DNA of 64,000 nucleotides from contig NZ_AP023354.1 of NCBI RefSeq assembly GCF_018324685.1, forward strand, positions 124,001 to 188,000, written 5' to 3'. The notes below the pieces were generated by a model. It did not search any database. It had not been told where the DNA came from and worked only from the letters and a program-made list of their open reading frames with translations. The DNA is from Actinocatenispora sera. Its GTDB lineage: Bacteria; Actinomycetota; Actinomycetes; Mycobacteriales; Micromonosporaceae. Positions 17,465 to 27,271 of this stretch are shown here, one piece after another; within the stretch, counting starts at the first letter, position 1; every line of letters starts with the position of its first letter. A program made the position numbers and the translations under genes.

Positions 17465-18094
17465 GTGGCGGACGAACCGGAGCGCAGGCCGGCGGTACGA
17501 CCCCAGGCGGCGGTCGAGCGGACCGCCATGCGCGCCTCCGACGACGATCGGGAGCGTGTCGCGCGGGTGCTTCATGCAGCAGCGAGCGAGGGCCGGCTGA
17601 CCCTCGACGAGCTGCAGGAGCGACTCGACACCGTGTACGCCGCGCGCACCTACGGTGAGCTCGAGCCGGTGCTCGCCGACCTGCCCGACACCGGTACCCC
17701 GCTGGTCGCTTCGCCGCGCCGGGTGAGCGAGGAGCCGGAGGACACCCGCGTCGTCGTCGGCTTCCTGTCCGGCCCGTCCCGGCGGGGCAGTTGGCTGGTG
17801 CCGCGGACGCAGATCGCGGTGGCGGTGATGGGCGGTGTGACGCTCGATCTGCGGGAGGCCCGGTTCGGCACCGACGAGGTGACGATCCAGGCGTACGCGA
17901 TGATGGGCGGCGTCGAGATCATCGTGCCGGACGATCTCGACGTCCGGGTCGACGGATTCGGACTGATGGGCGGTTTCGACGACACCGCGGCCGGCGGCGG
18001 CGACGGCACCGGCCCGCGCGTGCGGGTGACCGGTTTCGCGTTCTGGGGTGGCGTCGACGTCAAACGCAAGCGTCGCCGCCCCGCCGACGATTGA
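17465..18094 (+). CDS. DUF1707 / LiaF-like C-terminal domain protein
   Basis: A 209-residue protein. DUF1707 (about 20-75) carries the typical MRASDDDRERVARVLHAAAS and EGRLTLDELQERLDTVYAART segments. A C-terminal beta-helix-like region (VAVMGGVTLDLREARF, AYAMMGGVEIIVPDDLDVRV, FWGGVDVKRKRR) resembles the LiaF cell-envelope stress domain. No TM helix is present, so it is probably cytoplasmic or peripheral. A role in envelope-stress sensing is inference from the LiaF likeness. The start is set by the leaderless -10; the internal ATG at 17528 is an alternative. Confidence 0.85.
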   Translation: MADEPERRPAVRPQAAVERTAMRASDDDRERVARVLHAAASEGRLTLDELQERLDTVYAARTYGELEPVLADLPDTGTPLVASPRRVSEEPEDTRVVVGFLSGPSRRGSWLVPRTQIAVAVMGGVTLDLREARFGTDEVTIQAYAMMGGVEIIVPDDLDVRVDGFGLMGGFDDTAAGGGDGTGPRVRVTGFAFWGGVDVKRKRRRPADD

Positions 18095-18105
18095 CCGCGG
18101 CGGTT

Positions 18106-18128
18106 CGGCCGGCCTGCAGGGCCGGCCG
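18106..18128. terminator. bidirectional hairpin between convergent genes
   Basis: CGGCCGGCC and GGCCGGCCG pair around TGCAG in the 56-bp gap between the DUF1707 gene and the convergent DUF1542-like gene. Confidence 0.55.
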
Positions 18129-18150
18129 ATGCCGCACGGATCGACGGGTC

Positions 18151-18912
18151 TCAGTCGCCGCCGAAGTCGCCGAAGTCGAAGCCGCCGTCGAACATGCCGC
18201 CGCCGTCGCCGCCCCCGCCGAAGTCACCGCTGTCGCCGCCGTCCTGGCCCTGGGCGAACCCGTCGGCGAACCCGTTGTCGTACCCGCCGTCGAAGCCTCC
18301 GATGCCCATGCCGGGCGAGAAGAACGCGTCGAACAGCAGCATCGTGCCGACCCCGGCGGCGCCGGCGACCAGTGCGGTCTTCCACCACGGCTCCGAGTAC
18401 CACCCGGCGGGGACGGGGCGCCCGCGCACCATGCCGCCCGGGTAGTAGTACGGCGTGTCCGAGCTGGCCTGCGGACCGGCCCGGTACTCCTTGCCCTCCA
18501 GGGTGACCTCGCGCTCGGCGGTGAGGGCGCCCGCAGTGCGCTGACCGGGCATCGGCGGCAGCTCGGGGCCGGGGTCGAGATCCATCGCGGTCCGGGCGGC
18601 GCGCACGTAGTAGAGCCCCTCCAGCGCGGTGTGCCCGGCGAGCTCGAACTGCTTGGTACTGGTTGCCTGGTCGAGCTGGCTGCCGGCCGCGTTGTACCGC
18701 TCACCGGCGTCGACCAGTGCCTGCTTGACCGCGGCATCGTCGTTCGCGACCAGGTTCATCACCTGGCCACCGAGCCGTTCGTACCACCGCTGGGCGTCGG
18801 CGCGCGCGTCGGCCAGCGCGCGCTGCTTGCGCTGCTTGCTGGCGCGAGACCACCACACGGCGCCGGCGATCACCAGCACCACGAGAACGAGGACCAGGAC
18901 GAGCGTCGTCAT
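18151..18912 (-). CDS. membrane-anchored protein with Gly/Asp/Phe-rich tail (DUF1542-like)
   Basis: A 253-residue protein with an N-terminal TM helix (VLVLVLVVLVIAGAVWW), a basic/coiled region, an alpha-helical domain (about 35-110: NDDAAVKQALVDAGERY, FELAGHTALEGLYYVRAAR) and a second hydrophobic segment (TALVAGAAGVGTMLLFDAF). The last 50 residues are almost only Gly, Asp, Phe and Ser. Similar proteins are widespread in actinobacteria and annotated as DUF1542 proteins, with no known function. The ATG at 18912 follows TACCGT by 6 nt, so the mRNA is probably leaderless. Confidence 0.8.
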   Translation of the reverse strand: MTTLVLVLVLVVLVIAGAVWWSRASKQRKQRALADARADAQRWYERLGGQVMNLVANDDAAVKQALVDAGERYNAAGSQLDQATSTKQFELAGHTALEGLYYVRAARTAMDLDPGPELPPMPGQRTAGALTAEREVTLEGKEYRAGPQASSDTPYYYPGGMVRGRPVPAGWYSEPWWKTALVAGAAGVGTMLLFDAFFSPGMGIGGFDGGYDNGFADGFAQGQDGGDSGDFGGGGDGGGMFDGGFDFGDFGGD

Positions 18913-18918
18913 GAATCG

Positions 18919-18924
18919 ACGGTA
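18919..18924 (-). promoter_or_regulatory. leaderless -10 of the Gly/Asp-tailed membrane gene
   Basis: TACCGT lies 6 nt before the ATG at 18912 on the minus strand. Confidence 0.45.
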
Positions 18925-19042
18925 CCCGCATTTGCCCAGCGCTTACCTGAGAGCCGAGGCACCGGAGTCCGGTAAGTCCGCATCGATCTTTACCGGGTGG
19001 CGGTGCGTGAAATCGTCGTACCCGCGGGGCATGCTGGCGCTC

Positions 19043-20290
19043 ATGGACGCCGCTGTCGTACTCGTCGTCGCCGTGCTCTGCCTTGTCGCCGGTGTGGCGA
19101 TCGGGGTGCTGTTCGCACGCTCGCGGGCCGCCGCCGACACCGCCCGGTTGGAGGAGCGGCTGGCTGCGGCGCGCGACGGTGAGCAGCGGCTGGAGCAGTC
19201 GCTGCGGACGCTCACCCATGACGCGGCCCGGGAACAGTCGGCGAGCCTCGGCACCCTGGTCGCTCCGCTGCGCGACAGCCTCTCCCGGTACGAGCAGCAG
19301 CTGGCCGAGCTGGAGCGGTCCCGGGTCGGCGCCTACGCCGAGCTGCGCGAGCAGTTGCGGGAGGTCGCCGGTACCTCCGAGCAGTTGCGCACCCAGACCG
19401 GCCAGCTGGTGTCGGCCTTGCGGGCGCCGCAGGTGCGCGGCCGGTGGGGCGAGCACCAGCTGCGGCGCATCGTCGAGGCGGCCGGGCTGGTGTCGCACTG
19501 CGACTTCGACGAGCAGGTGACGGTGACCACCGACGACGCGGTGGTGCGGCCCGACCTGGTGGTGCACCTGTCCGGCGGCAAGCAGGTGGTGGTCGACGCG
19601 AAGGCCCCGTTCAGCGGCTACCTGGACGCCATGGAGGCGCGGGACGAGCAGACCCGCAACGCCCGGCTCGACGCGCACGCCCGGCACCTGCGCGGCCACG
19701 TCGACCAGCTCGCCGCCAAGGCGTACTGGTCGGCGTTCGAGACGGCGCCGGAGTTCGTGGTGCTGTTCGTGCCGGCGGACACGTTCCTCGACGCGGCGCT
19801 GCAGCGCGATCCGACGCTGCTGGAGCACGGGTTCGAGCGCAACGTCGTGATCGCCACTCCGGCAACACTGATCGCCCTGCTGCGCACGGTGGCGTACGCG
19901 TGGCGGCAGGACGCGCTCGCCGCCAACGCCGCCGACGTGCACCGGCTCGGCAAGGAGCTGTACGGGCGGCTGGCGACCATGGGCGGGCACGTCGCCAAGC
20001 TCGGCGGCGCGCTGTCCGGTGCGGTCACCGCGTACAACAAGACGGTCGGGTCGCTGGAGAGCCGGGTGCTGGTGACCGCGCGCAAGTTCGCCGATCTGGG
20101 GGTTGCGGGCGAGGCCGAGGCTGCCGAGCTGCTCGGCGCGCCGCCGCAGGTCGAGTCGGCGGCCCGGCAGTTGCAGGCGCCGGAGCTGGTGGCGAGCGAG
20201 CAGTCCGCGCTGGTGGCGTTCGACGACCTGCCCCGCCAGCCGCGCGACCCGGCTCCGGCGGAGCCCGGTCGGCGCAGCGGCGAGGGCTGA
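19043..20290 (+). CDS. rmuC: DNA recombination protein RmuC
   Basis: A 415-residue RmuC protein: N-terminal TM anchor (VVLVVAVLCLVAGVAIGVLFA), coiled coil (about 35-120) and a PD-(D/E)xK-like nuclease core with RGRWGEHQLRRIVEAAGL, RPDLVVHL, VVVDAKAPFSGYLDA and ANAADVHRLGKELY. It is thought to limit DNA inversions and sister-chromatid rearrangement. The ATG at 19043 is used; another in-frame ATG lies at 19031. The gene is divergent from the Gly/Asp-tailed membrane gene. Confidence 0.94.
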   Translation: MDAAVVLVVAVLCLVAGVAIGVLFARSRAAADTARLEERLAAARDGEQRLEQSLRTLTHDAAREQSASLGTLVAPLRDSLSRYEQQLAELERSRVGAYAELREQLREVAGTSEQLRTQTGQLVSALRAPQVRGRWGEHQLRRIVEAAGLVSHCDFDEQVTVTTDDAVVRPDLVVHLSGGKQVVVDAKAPFSGYLDAMEARDEQTRNARLDAHARHLRGHVDQLAAKAYWSAFETAPEFVVLFVPADTFLDAALQRDPTLLEHGFERNVVIATPATLIALLRTVAYAWRQDALAANAADVHRLGKELYGRLATMGGHVAKLGGALSGAVTAYNKTVGSLESRVLVTARKFADLGVAGEAEAAELLGAPPQVESAARQLQAPELVASEQSALVAFDDLPRQPRDPAPAEPGRRSGEG

Positions 20291-20419
20291 CAGCATCGCC
20301 CGTTCCGCCACGATGCGTGAGCAGATGCCAGCACTGTAGTGAATGGGTGTTTTTGCCACTGTTACTGGCGTCTTCGGTCACCTATCCTGACCTGTTCTGC
20401 TCACGGCCAGGGAGGTCCC

Positions 20420-21874
20420 ATGCGCCTGACGACACGACCGCGCACCATCGCACTGCTCGGTGGGGCCGCCCTTGCCGGCGCCCTGCTCGCCGGCGCCACC
20501 GGTGCGTCGGGCACGCCGGCCCACCGCGCCGTCACCTCGAACGCGGGCACCCCGATCCGGGTGCTGTTCGACAACACCAAGGCCGAGACCGCCGGCAACG
20601 CCGACTGGATCATCAGTACCTCGCAACCAGATCCGTTGGGGCAGAACGCGAACCCGCAGTCCGAGACCGACTGGACCGGCGCGTTGTCGGCCTGGGGCGT
20701 GACGCTGCAGAAGACCGGCGGGTACAGCCTGCAGACGCTGCCGTCCGGCGACTCCATCACGTACGGCGGTGGCGGCGCGCAGGATCTCGCCAACGTCGAC
20801 GTGTTCGTCCTGCCCGAGCCGAACGTGGCGCTCAGCGCGGCGGAGAAGACCGCGGTGATGAAGTTCGTGCAGGCCGGCGGCGGGCTGTTCATGATCAGCG
20901 ATCACGACAACAGCGACCGCAACAACGACGGCATCGACTCGGTCGGCGTGCTCAACGACCTGATGACGAACAACAGCGTCGACTCGTCCGACCCGTTCGG
21001 CTTCTCGATCGACGTCAAGGACATCAACGCCGACACCCCGAAGGCGATCTCCGACAGCAGCAACCCCGTACTGCACGGCGGCTTCGGCGACGTGACCTCG
21101 TCCAGCATCAACGACGGCACCACCCAGACCCTCAAGCCGGCCGACAACGCCGACGTCAAGGGCCTCGTGTACCAGTCGTCGGCGACCGCGGGCGGCACCA
21201 CCGGATCGTTCTTCGCCACCAGTACGTTCGGCAGCGGGCGGGTCGCGGTCTGGGGTGACAGCTCCACCATCGACGACGGCACCGGCCAGTCTGACAACAA
21301 GCTGTACGACGGGTGGAACACCAACAGCAACGCGGCGCTGGCGCTGAACGCGACCGCCTGGCTCGGCGGCGGCTCGACCAGCGGCGGCGGTGGCACCGGC
21401 GGCGGTACCTGCACCGCCGGCCAGCTGATCAGCAACGCGGGCTTCGAGAGCGGCAGCATCGGCTGGTCCGCGAGCTCCGGCGTGATCACCAGCAGCTCGC
21501 AGGAGCCGGCGCACACCGGCTCGTACAAGGCGTGGCTGGACGGCTACGGCACCGCGCACACCGACACGCTGTCCCGGTCGGTGGCCGTCCCGGCCGACTG
21601 CGGCACCGCGACGTTCTCGTACTGGCTGCACATCGACACCGCCGAGACCAGCAGCACCGCGTACGACAAGCTGACGCTCGACGCGGTCACCTCGGCCGGG
21701 ACGACCACGCTGGCCAGCTACTCCAACACCAACGCGACCTCCGGCTACGTGCAGAAGTCCGTCGACGTCTCCGGGTACGCGGGGCAGACCGTCACCCTCC
21801 GCTTCACCGGCACCGAGGGCTCCAAGCTGCAGACGTCGTTCGTCATCGACGACACCGCCCTCGACGTCTCCTGA
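20420..21874 (+). CDS. secreted protein with GATase/ThuA-like and carbohydrate-binding-like domains
   Basis: A 484-residue exported protein; the ATG has GGGAGG 5 nt upstream, and the signal peptide is [22 protein letters not shown]. Residues about 45-310 form a class I glutamine-amidotransferase-like/ThuA-type fold ([59 protein letters not shown]), as in secreted hydrolase proteins that often carry binding modules. A Gly/Ser/Thr linker leads to a C-terminal beta-sandwich ([14 protein letters not shown] ... FRFTGTEG-like) like MAM/CBM modules. The substrate is unknown. Confidence 0.75.
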   Translation: MRLTTRPRTIALLGGAALAGALLAGATGASGTPAHRAVTSNAGTPIRVLFDNTKAETAGNADWIISTSQPDPLGQNANPQSETDWTGALSAWGVTLQKTGGYSLQTLPSGDSITYGGGGAQDLANVDVFVLPEPNVALSAAEKTAVMKFVQAGGGLFMISDHDNSDRNNDGIDSVGVLNDLMTNNSVDSSDPFGFSIDVKDINADTPKAISDSSNPVLHGGFGDVTSSSINDGTTQTLKPADNADVKGLVYQSSATAGGTTGSFFATSTFGSGRVAVWGDSSTIDDGTGQSDNKLYDGWNTNSNAALALNATAWLGGGSTSGGGGTGGGTCTAGQLISNAGFESGSIGWSASSGVITSSSQEPAHTGSYKAWLDGYGTAHTDTLSRSVAVPADCGTATFSYWLHIDTAETSSTAYDKLTLDAVTSAGTTTLASYSNTNATSGYVQKSVDVSGYAGQTVTLRFTGTEGSKLQTSFVIDDTALDVS

Positions 21875-21880
21875 ACTCGT

Positions 21881-21913
21881 CGTGCCGCCGGGTCCTCGCC
21901 CCCCGGCGGCACG
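21881..21913 (+). terminator. hairpin terminator after the secreted ThuA-like gene
   Basis: CGTGCCGCCGGG and CCCGGCGGCACG form a perfect 12-bp stem with a 9-nt loop, 6 bp after the stop. Confidence 0.7.
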
Positions 21914-22075
21914 CCCGGACCGCACTGTCGGGCGGGATTTCCCGCCCGCGGATCGCCCGCGCCGGGCCGATAACCGACGACGGTCTCCCCTCACCGTCAC
22001 CGGCCCGGCCAGGTGCGGGCGATCCGCACCGTACGGCCGATGGCGGCCCGCACGTGCTGCCGCCATGATCATCGC

Positions 22076-22627
22076 GTGCTGCTGACCGTGGTCTCCCGAG
22101 CGACGACGATCGTCGCGGTGTTCGCGGCGGGGGCGGTCCTGTGGTCGCTCGCGCCGGGCGCCCCGCCGCTGGGTGCACCCTTCGTCGCCGGCACGAGCGC
22201 CGTTGCCGCCTGCCTGTACGCCATCGCCGTCGTCAGCCTGGTCCGGCGCGGCAACCGCTCCGCCCGCGACATCCGCCTGCTGCTCGCGGCCGCGCCCCGA
22301 TGGCGGTTGATCCTCGCCGGCGCCTTGATCGCATGCTTCGTCGCGGCCGCGATCATCACCGTGTCGTTGATGGATCTCCGGGGCGCACCGACGATCCATC
22401 ACGGCCACTACGCGCTCGACGATCACGGCAGGTTCACGGTGGTCTCGAAGCGTACGTACGACGAGCAGACCCGTGTCGGGCTTCGCATTCCGCTCATCGT
22501 CGTCGGCGCCCTGAACGCCGTCGGCGGAGCACTCACCGCGGGCGCACTACGGCGCCGCGACGACGGTACGGGTGAACGGTCCCTGCTTCGCGGAGCCATG
22601 GCGGAGTTCCGAACCGACCGGTGGTGA
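22076..22627 (+). CDS. small membrane protein of unknown function
   Basis: A 183-residue protein with four predicted TM segments (TIVAVFAAGAVLWSL, AACLYAIAVVSLV, LILAGALIACFVAAAIITVS, LIVVGALNAVGGALTAG) and an extracytoplasmic loop between helices 3 and 4 (HYALDDHGRFTVVSKRTYDEQ). No known family is recognised. The GTG at 22076 is chosen because CATGAT lies 6 nt upstream; a start further 5' would add a non-hydrophobic Arg-rich stretch. Confidence 0.6.
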   Translation: MLLTVVSRATTIVAVFAAGAVLWSLAPGAPPLGAPFVAGTSAVAACLYAIAVVSLVRRGNRSARDIRLLLAAAPRWRLILAGALIACFVAAAIITVSLMDLRGAPTIHHGHYALDDHGRFTVVSKRTYDEQTRVGLRIPLIVVGALNAVGGALTAGALRRRDDGTGERSLLRGAMAEFRTDRW

Positions 22628-22726
22628 ATCCCGGGTCAGCCATCGGCGCCGGCCCTACCGGGGCGTGTCTTCGGAATCCGCCCCGGCGCCGGATGACCAC
22701 ACGCGCCGGTGGCCGGACCGGTGGGG

Positions 22727-23680
22727 TCAGGTGTTGCGGGCGGCGAGGTCGCGCTTGATCTCGCGGGGCAGGGCGAAGGTCTGCCGCTCCTGCACGGTGG
22801 TGATCTCCTCGACGTCGGCGTACCCGCGTGCGGCGAGGTGGCCGAGAGCCTGCTCGATCAGGTCCTCCGGTACCGAGGCGCCGGAGGTGAGGCCGACCGT
22901 CGAGGCGCCGGTGAGCCAGCCGTCGTCGATCTCCGACGCGAAGTCGATCAGGTACGACGCGCGGGCGCCGGCCTCCAGGGCCACCTCGCGCAGGCGTACC
23001 GAGTTGGACGAGTTGCGGGACCCGATCACCAGCAGCACGTCGCAGTCGGGTGCGATCTGCTTGACGACCTGCTGCCGGTTCTGCGTCGCGTAGCAGATGT
23101 CGTCGGACGGCGGCGACTGCAGCCCGGGGAACTTGGCCTTCAGCCGGTCGACGGTCTCCAGCGTCTCGTCGACCGACAGCGTGGTCTGGGACAGCCACAC
23201 CACCTTGCTCGGGTCGCGGACCTCGACCTGGTCGACCGAGTCGGGCCCGTCGACCAGGGTGACGTGCTCGGGCGCCTCGCCGCTGGTGCCGACGACCTCC
23301 TCGTGCCCCTCGTGCCCGATGAGCAGGATGTCGTACTCGTCCCTCGCGTACCGCCGGGCCTCCTGGTGCACCTTGGTGACCAGCGGGCAGGTCGCGTCGA
23401 TGGCGTGCAGGTTGCGCTGCCGGGCCTGCTCGTGCACCTCGGGGGCGACGCCGTGGGCCGAGAAGATCACCGTGGCACCCTCCGGTACCTCGTCGTTCTC
23501 CTCGACGAAGATCGCGCCCTTGCGCTCCAGCGTCTGCACCACGTGCTTGTTGTGCACGATCTGTTTCCGCACGTAGATGGGTGCGCCGTAGAGTTCGAGC
23601 GCGCGCTCGACGGTCTCCACGGCTCGGTCGACGCCGGCGCAGTATCCGCGCGGCCTGGCCAGCAGCACCCGCTTCGTCAT
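22727..23680 (-). CDS. ispH: 4-hydroxy-3-methylbut-2-enyl diphosphate reductase
   Basis: A 317-residue [4Fe-4S] enzyme, the last step of the MEP pathway, making IPP and DMAPP. The three Cys ligands are in [24 protein letters not shown] and ICYATQNRQ; the motifs VHNKHVV, SAHGVAP and [11 protein letters not shown] are all present. The ATG at 23680 follows TACCAT by 7 nt, so the ATG at 23689 and further upstream sequence are rejected. It is divergent from xseA, a common actinobacterial arrangement. uppS, which uses the products, lies 8 kb away. Confidence 0.96.
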   Translation of the reverse strand: MTKRVLLARPRGYCAGVDRAVETVERALELYGAPIYVRKQIVHNKHVVQTLERKGAIFVEENDEVPEGATVIFSAHGVAPEVHEQARQRNLHAIDATCPLVTKVHQEARRYARDEYDILLIGHEGHEEVVGTSGEAPEHVTLVDGPDSVDQVEVRDPSKVVWLSQTTLSVDETLETVDRLKAKFPGLQSPPSDDICYATQNRQQVVKQIAPDCDVLLVIGSRNSSNSVRLREVALEAGARASYLIDFASEIDDGWLTGASTVGLTSGASVPEDLIEQALGHLAARGYADVEEITTVQERQTFALPREIKRDLAARNT

Positions 23681-23687
23681 GATCCCC

Positions 23688-23693
23688 ATGGTA
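23688..23693 (-). promoter_or_regulatory. leaderless -10 of ispH
   Basis: TACCAT lies 7 nt before the ispH ATG on the minus strand. Confidence 0.5.
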
Positions 23694-23778
23694 GGCCGCC
23701 GCCCTGGTACCGCAGGCCGAGGTGAGGTCCTCCACAAACCGCGCGGGCGCGCCCGCCATGCGCACCCGGTACAGGACC

Positions 23779-23784
23779 TAAGCT
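23779..23784 (+). promoter_or_regulatory. leaderless -10 of xseAB
   Basis: TAAGCT lies 6 nt before the xseA ATG. Confidence 0.5.
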
Positions 23785-23790
23785 CGTCGG

Positions 23791-25026
23791 ATGGCCGAAT
23801 CTGCCGCCGAGGCGCCCCGTACCAGCCCGGACGAGCCCTGGCCGGTACGGGTGGTCAGCCAGAAGATCTCCGCCTGGATCGCCCGGCTCGGCTGGGTCTG
23901 GGTGGACGGGCAGATCGCGCAGGTCAGCCGCCGTCCGGGCGCCGGGCTGGTGTTCCTGACGCTGCGCGATCCGTCGGCCGAGATGAGCCTGTCGGTGACC
24001 TGCTACCGGGACACGTTCGAGTCGTGCGACCCGCCGCTGCGGGAGGGTTCCCGGGTGGTGGTGCACGCGAAGCCGGAGTTCTACGCCGGCCGCGGCAGCC
24101 TGTCGCTGCGCGCCGACGAGCTGCGTCATGTCGGGCTCGGTGAGCTGCTGGCCCGGCTGGAGCGGCTGAAGAAGGTACTCGCCGCGGAGGGGCTGTTCGC
24201 GCCGGAGCGGAAGCGGCGGCCGCCGTTCCTGCCCCGTACCGTCGGGCTGGTCACCGGGCGGGCCAGCGCGGCGGAGCGCGACGTGCAGAAGAACGCGGCG
24301 GCGCGCTGGCCGGCGGTGCGCTTCGCGGTGCGTAACGTGCCGGTGCAGGGTCCGACCGCGGTGCCGCAGATCCTCGACGCGCTGGCCGAGCTGGACGCCG
24401 ATCCCGAGGTGGACGTGATCGTGCTGGCCCGCGGTGGGGGCAGCGTCGAGGATCTGCTGCCCTTCTCCGACGAGGCGCTGTGCCGGGCCGTGTTCGGCTG
24501 CCGTACCCCGGTACTGTCCGCGATCGGGCACGAGACCGACACCCCGCTGGTCGACTTCGTCGCCGACGTGCGCTGCTCGACGCCGACCGACGCGGGCAAG
24601 CGGGTGGTGCCGGACCTGGCCGAGGAGCGGCGGGTGATCGAGCAGCACCGGTACCAGCTGGACCGGGCGGTGACCCACCTGCTCGACGGCGAGCGCCGGT
24701 GGCTTTCGGCGGTCCGGTCCCGGCCGGTACTGGCGCGCCCCGAGCTGCTGCTGTCGGGCCGGCGCGACGAGGTCGACGGGCTACGGGACCGGGCCCGGCG
24801 CGTCCTGGCGCACCGGGTCGACGCGGCCGGCAGCGACCTGCACCACACGGTGGCCCGGCTGCGCTCGCTGTCGCCGCTGACCACGATGCAGCGCGGGTAC
24901 GCGGTCGTGCAGCGCGCCGCCGACGACGCGGTACTGCGGGACCCGGCCGACGCGGCACCGGGCGCGGCGCTGCGGGTACGGCTGGCCGGCGGCGAGCTGG
25001 CCGCCACCGTGCGGCCCGGGCCGTAA
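23791..25026 (+). CDS. xseA: exodeoxyribonuclease VII large subunit
   Basis: A 411-residue subunit of the ssDNA exonuclease that trims from both ends. It has an N-terminal OB-fold ([27 protein letters not shown]), the nuclease core ([76 protein letters not shown]) and a C-terminal helical arm with [10 protein letters not shown]. xseB starts about 10 bp after its stop. Leaderless start as above. Confidence 0.95.
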   Translation: MAESAAEAPRTSPDEPWPVRVVSQKISAWIARLGWVWVDGQIAQVSRRPGAGLVFLTLRDPSAEMSLSVTCYRDTFESCDPPLREGSRVVVHAKPEFYAGRGSLSLRADELRHVGLGELLARLERLKKVLAAEGLFAPERKRRPPFLPRTVGLVTGRASAAERDVQKNAAARWPAVRFAVRNVPVQGPTAVPQILDALAELDADPEVDVIVLARGGGSVEDLLPFSDEALCRAVFGCRTPVLSAIGHETDTPLVDFVADVRCSTPTDAGKRVVPDLAEERRVIEQHRYQLDRAVTHLLDGERRWLSAVRSRPVLARPELLLSGRRDEVDGLRDRARRVLAHRVDAAGSDLHHTVARLRSLSPLTTMQRGYAVVQRAADDAVLRDPADAAPGAALRVRLAGGELAATVRPGP

Positions 25027-25036
25027 GGTGACTGTT

Positions 25037-25252
25037 GTGACGGACGAGGACACGACGGTCAGCTACGAGAAGGCGCGCGCGGAGCTCGCCGCGGTGGTGG
25101 AGAAGCTGGAGGCGGGGGGTACCTCGCTGGAGGAGTCGCTGGCGCTGTGGGAGCGCGGCGAGCGACTCGCGGACGTCTGTCAGCGCTGGCTGGACGGCGC
25201 GAAGGAGCGCCTCGACGCGGCCCGCGCGGCCCGCGACGACACCGGGTCCTGA
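25037..25252 (+). CDS. xseB: exodeoxyribonuclease VII small subunit
   Basis: A 71-residue helical partner of XseA with the family signature YEKARAELAAVVEKLEAGG, SLEESLALWERGERLADVCQRWLDGAKERL. The GTG at 25037 is favoured because AAGGTGA sits 5 nt before it; the GTG at 25028 is the alternative and would add three residues. It forms an operon with xseA. Confidence 0.93.
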   Translation: MTDEDTTVSYEKARAELAAVVEKLEAGGTSLEESLALWERGERLADVCQRWLDGAKERLDAARAARDDTGS

Positions 25253-25431
25253 CGGTTCCACTGGGCCCGTGGCACGCCGACCATCCGTTCGGTCAGGACC
25301 TGGTGTCCCAACGTCGGGTTAATTTGCCGCACCTCCCCTGTCGGAACGCACCGCCGGAGGGCTATGCCTGAGGGCAGCGATCGGCCGAAGCGTGTTTCCG
25401 GGGGTACACGCATCGTCGGACCCGCAGACAT

Positions 25432-25456
25432 CGCCCATCGACGTCGTCGGTGGGCG
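25432..25456. terminator. hairpin between xseB and the convergent DUF4245 gene
   Basis: CGCCCATCGAC and GTCGGTGGGCG pair (one mismatch) around a 3-nt loop. It lies just past the stop of the DUF4245 gene and can serve both strands. Confidence 0.5.
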
Positions 25457-25481
25457 GTGTGCTGTGCGAACCCGCGAGCGG

Positions 25482-26066
25482 TCAGTGCAGCGAGCCGGCG
25501 AGGGTGCGCATCTCGTCGTCGTTGGTCTGGCCGACCACGAGGATGGTGCGGTCGGGCTGCATCAGCGCGAGCACCTGGTTGTTCTTGTCGCCGGTGTAGC
25601 GGGCCCAGTCGGCGCCGCCGATGTGCTGGCTGCCGGCCGGCCGGGCCTGCTTGGGCACCGCATCGGCCAGCAGCTTCGCCGCGTCGCCGTTGCTCTCCAC
25701 GATCTGCGCGAACCCGCCGGACGGGGTCACGTAGCCGAGCCGCAACGTCACCGTGCCGTGCTTGTCGGTGGTCTCCGCGCTGGTGACCTTCCAGTCGGGC
25801 CCGAGCCGCCGCGGCGTCACGACCGGGAACCGGTCGGCCTGCTGGGCCTGGGTGATGGCCGGCTTCGCGTCGACCACGGTGACCTGCCGGTCCGAGGACA
25901 GGTAGCGCCACACGCCGACCGCGATCAGGATCGGCACCAGCAGCACCGCCATCGAGATGACCATGTCCCGGCTGGTGCCGCCGCGGCGACGGCGCCGCGT
26001 CGGCTCACCCTCGGTCGGAGCCGGGGGCGTGCCCTCGTCTGTGTACAGCGGTACTCGGCGCGCCAC
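25482..26066 (-). CDS. DUF4245 domain membrane protein
   Basis: A 194-residue protein: a basic cytoplasmic segment ([15 protein letters not shown]), one TM helix ([18 protein letters not shown]) and an extracytoplasmic DUF4245 domain ([72 protein letters not shown]). The gene is usually found next to glpX in actinobacteria, as here. Function unknown. The GTG at 26066 follows GACGAT by 6 nt and has no Shine-Dalgarno sequence, so the upstream GTG at 26102 is rejected. Confidence 0.85.
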   Translation of the reverse strand: MARRVPLYTDEGTPPAPTEGEPTRRRRRGGTSRDMVISMAVLLVPILIAVGVWRYLSSDRQVTVVDAKPAITQAQQADRFPVVTPRRLGPDWKVTSAETTDKHGTVTLRLGYVTPSGGFAQIVESNGDAAKLLADAVPKQARPAGSQHIGGADWARYTGDKNNQVLALMQPDRTILVVGQTNDDEMRTLAGSLH

Positions 26067-26200
26067 GTACCCATCGTCGCCGATCGACGCGGCCGCGACC
26101 ACGCCGGGGTGGCCACGGGCCCTGGGTCACGGCGCGCCCGCGCGCTGCGTACCGATCTGCCAGGATTCGAGGGAGTGCTCAGCTGGCGGAGGGGAAGACC

Positions 26201-27226
26201 ATGGCAGACGCTTCGCGACACACCGAGGTGCTGGACCGAAACCTGGCGTTGGAGCTGGTACGGGTCACCGAGGCGGCGGCGATGGCCGCGGGCCGGTGGG
26301 TCGGCCGGGGCGACAAGGAGGGCGGCGACGGCGCCGCGGTCGACGCCATGCGCCAGCTGATCAACTCGATCCAGATGCGCGGCGTGGTGATCATCGGCGA
26401 GGGCGAGAAGGACAACGCGCCGATGCTCTACAACGGCGAGCGGGTCGGCGACGGTACCGGGCCGGAGGTCGACGTGGCGGTCGACCCGGTCGACGGGACC
26501 ACGCTGATGGCGGCCGGGATGCCGAACGCGCTGGCGGTACTCGCGGTGGCCGAGCGCGGCGCGATGTTCGACCCGTCGGCGGTCTTCTACATGGACAAGC
26601 TGGCCGTCGGCCCGGACTGCGCCGACGTCGTCGACATCGAGGCGCCGGTCCGGGAGAACCTGCGGCGGGTCGCGAAGGCGAAACGCACCAGCATCTCCGA
26701 CGTCACGGTGTGCGTGCTGGACCGGCCGCGACACGACCGGCTGGTGGCGGAGATCCGGGAGACCGGCGCGCGCATCCAGTTCATCCGGGACGGGGACGTG
26801 GCCGGCGCGATCAGCGCCGCGCGCGAGCAGTCCGGGGTCGACGTGCTGATGGGCATCGGCGGTACCCCGGAGGGCATCATCGCCGCCTGCGCGATGAAGT
26901 GTCTCGGTGGCGCGCTGCAGGCGAAGCTGTGGCCGAAGGACGACGCGGAACGGCAGAAGGCGATCGACGCCGGCCACGACCTGTCCCGGGTACTGCGCAC
27001 CGACGACCTGGTCGCCGGCGACAACGCGTTCTTCGCGGCCACCGGCGTGACCGACGGCAGCCTGCTGCGCGGCGTCCGGTACCGGTCCGGCGGGGTGACC
27101 ACGCAGTCGATCGTGATGCGCTCCAAGAGCGGCACGATCCGCATGATCGACGGGGTGCACCGGCTGGAGAAGCTCCGCCAGTACTCCATGGTCGACTTCG
27201 GCGGCGACCCGGTCGAGGCGGACTGA
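26201..27226 (+). CDS. glpX: class II fructose-1,6-bisphosphatase
   Basis: A 341-residue GlpX-type phosphatase that hydrolyses fructose 1,6-bisphosphate in gluconeogenesis. The Li-sensitive phosphatase metal motifs are intact: [15 protein letters not shown] and [12 protein letters not shown]; later regions [20 protein letters not shown] and [16 protein letters not shown] are typical. The ATG has GGAGGGGAAG upstream. It is divergent from the DUF4245 gene, and a strong hairpin follows. Confidence 0.96.
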   Translation: MADASRHTEVLDRNLALELVRVTEAAAMAAGRWVGRGDKEGGDGAAVDAMRQLINSIQMRGVVIIGEGEKDNAPMLYNGERVGDGTGPEVDVAVDPVDGTTLMAAGMPNALAVLAVAERGAMFDPSAVFYMDKLAVGPDCADVVDIEAPVRENLRRVAKAKRTSISDVTVCVLDRPRHDRLVAEIRETGARIQFIRDGDVAGAISAAREQSGVDVLMGIGGTPEGIIAACAMKCLGGALQAKLWPKDDAERQKAIDAGHDLSRVLRTDDLVAGDNAFFAATGVTDGSLLRGVRYRSGGVTTQSIVMRSKSGTIRMIDGVHRLEKLRQYSMVDFGGDPVEAD

Positions 27227-27242
27227 CCCCGCCCGTTCGACG

Positions 27243-27271
27243 CCCCTGACGCCCGGCCGGGGCGTCAGGGG
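27243..27271. terminator. bidirectional hairpin between glpX and rhomboid genes
   Basis: CCCCTGACGCCC and GGGCGTCAGGGG form a perfect 12-bp stem with a 5-nt loop. The stop codon of the convergent rhomboid gene (27265-27267) lies inside the second arm. Confidence 0.75.

Noticed and set aside
25364-25786. A 140-codon frame with a good ribosome-binding site (CGGAGGGCT before ATG)
   Set aside because: More than 300 bp run antisense through the DUF4245 gene and the product is Arg-rich without a family. The site may be chance, though a peptide ending near the hairpin at 25432 cannot be fully excluded.
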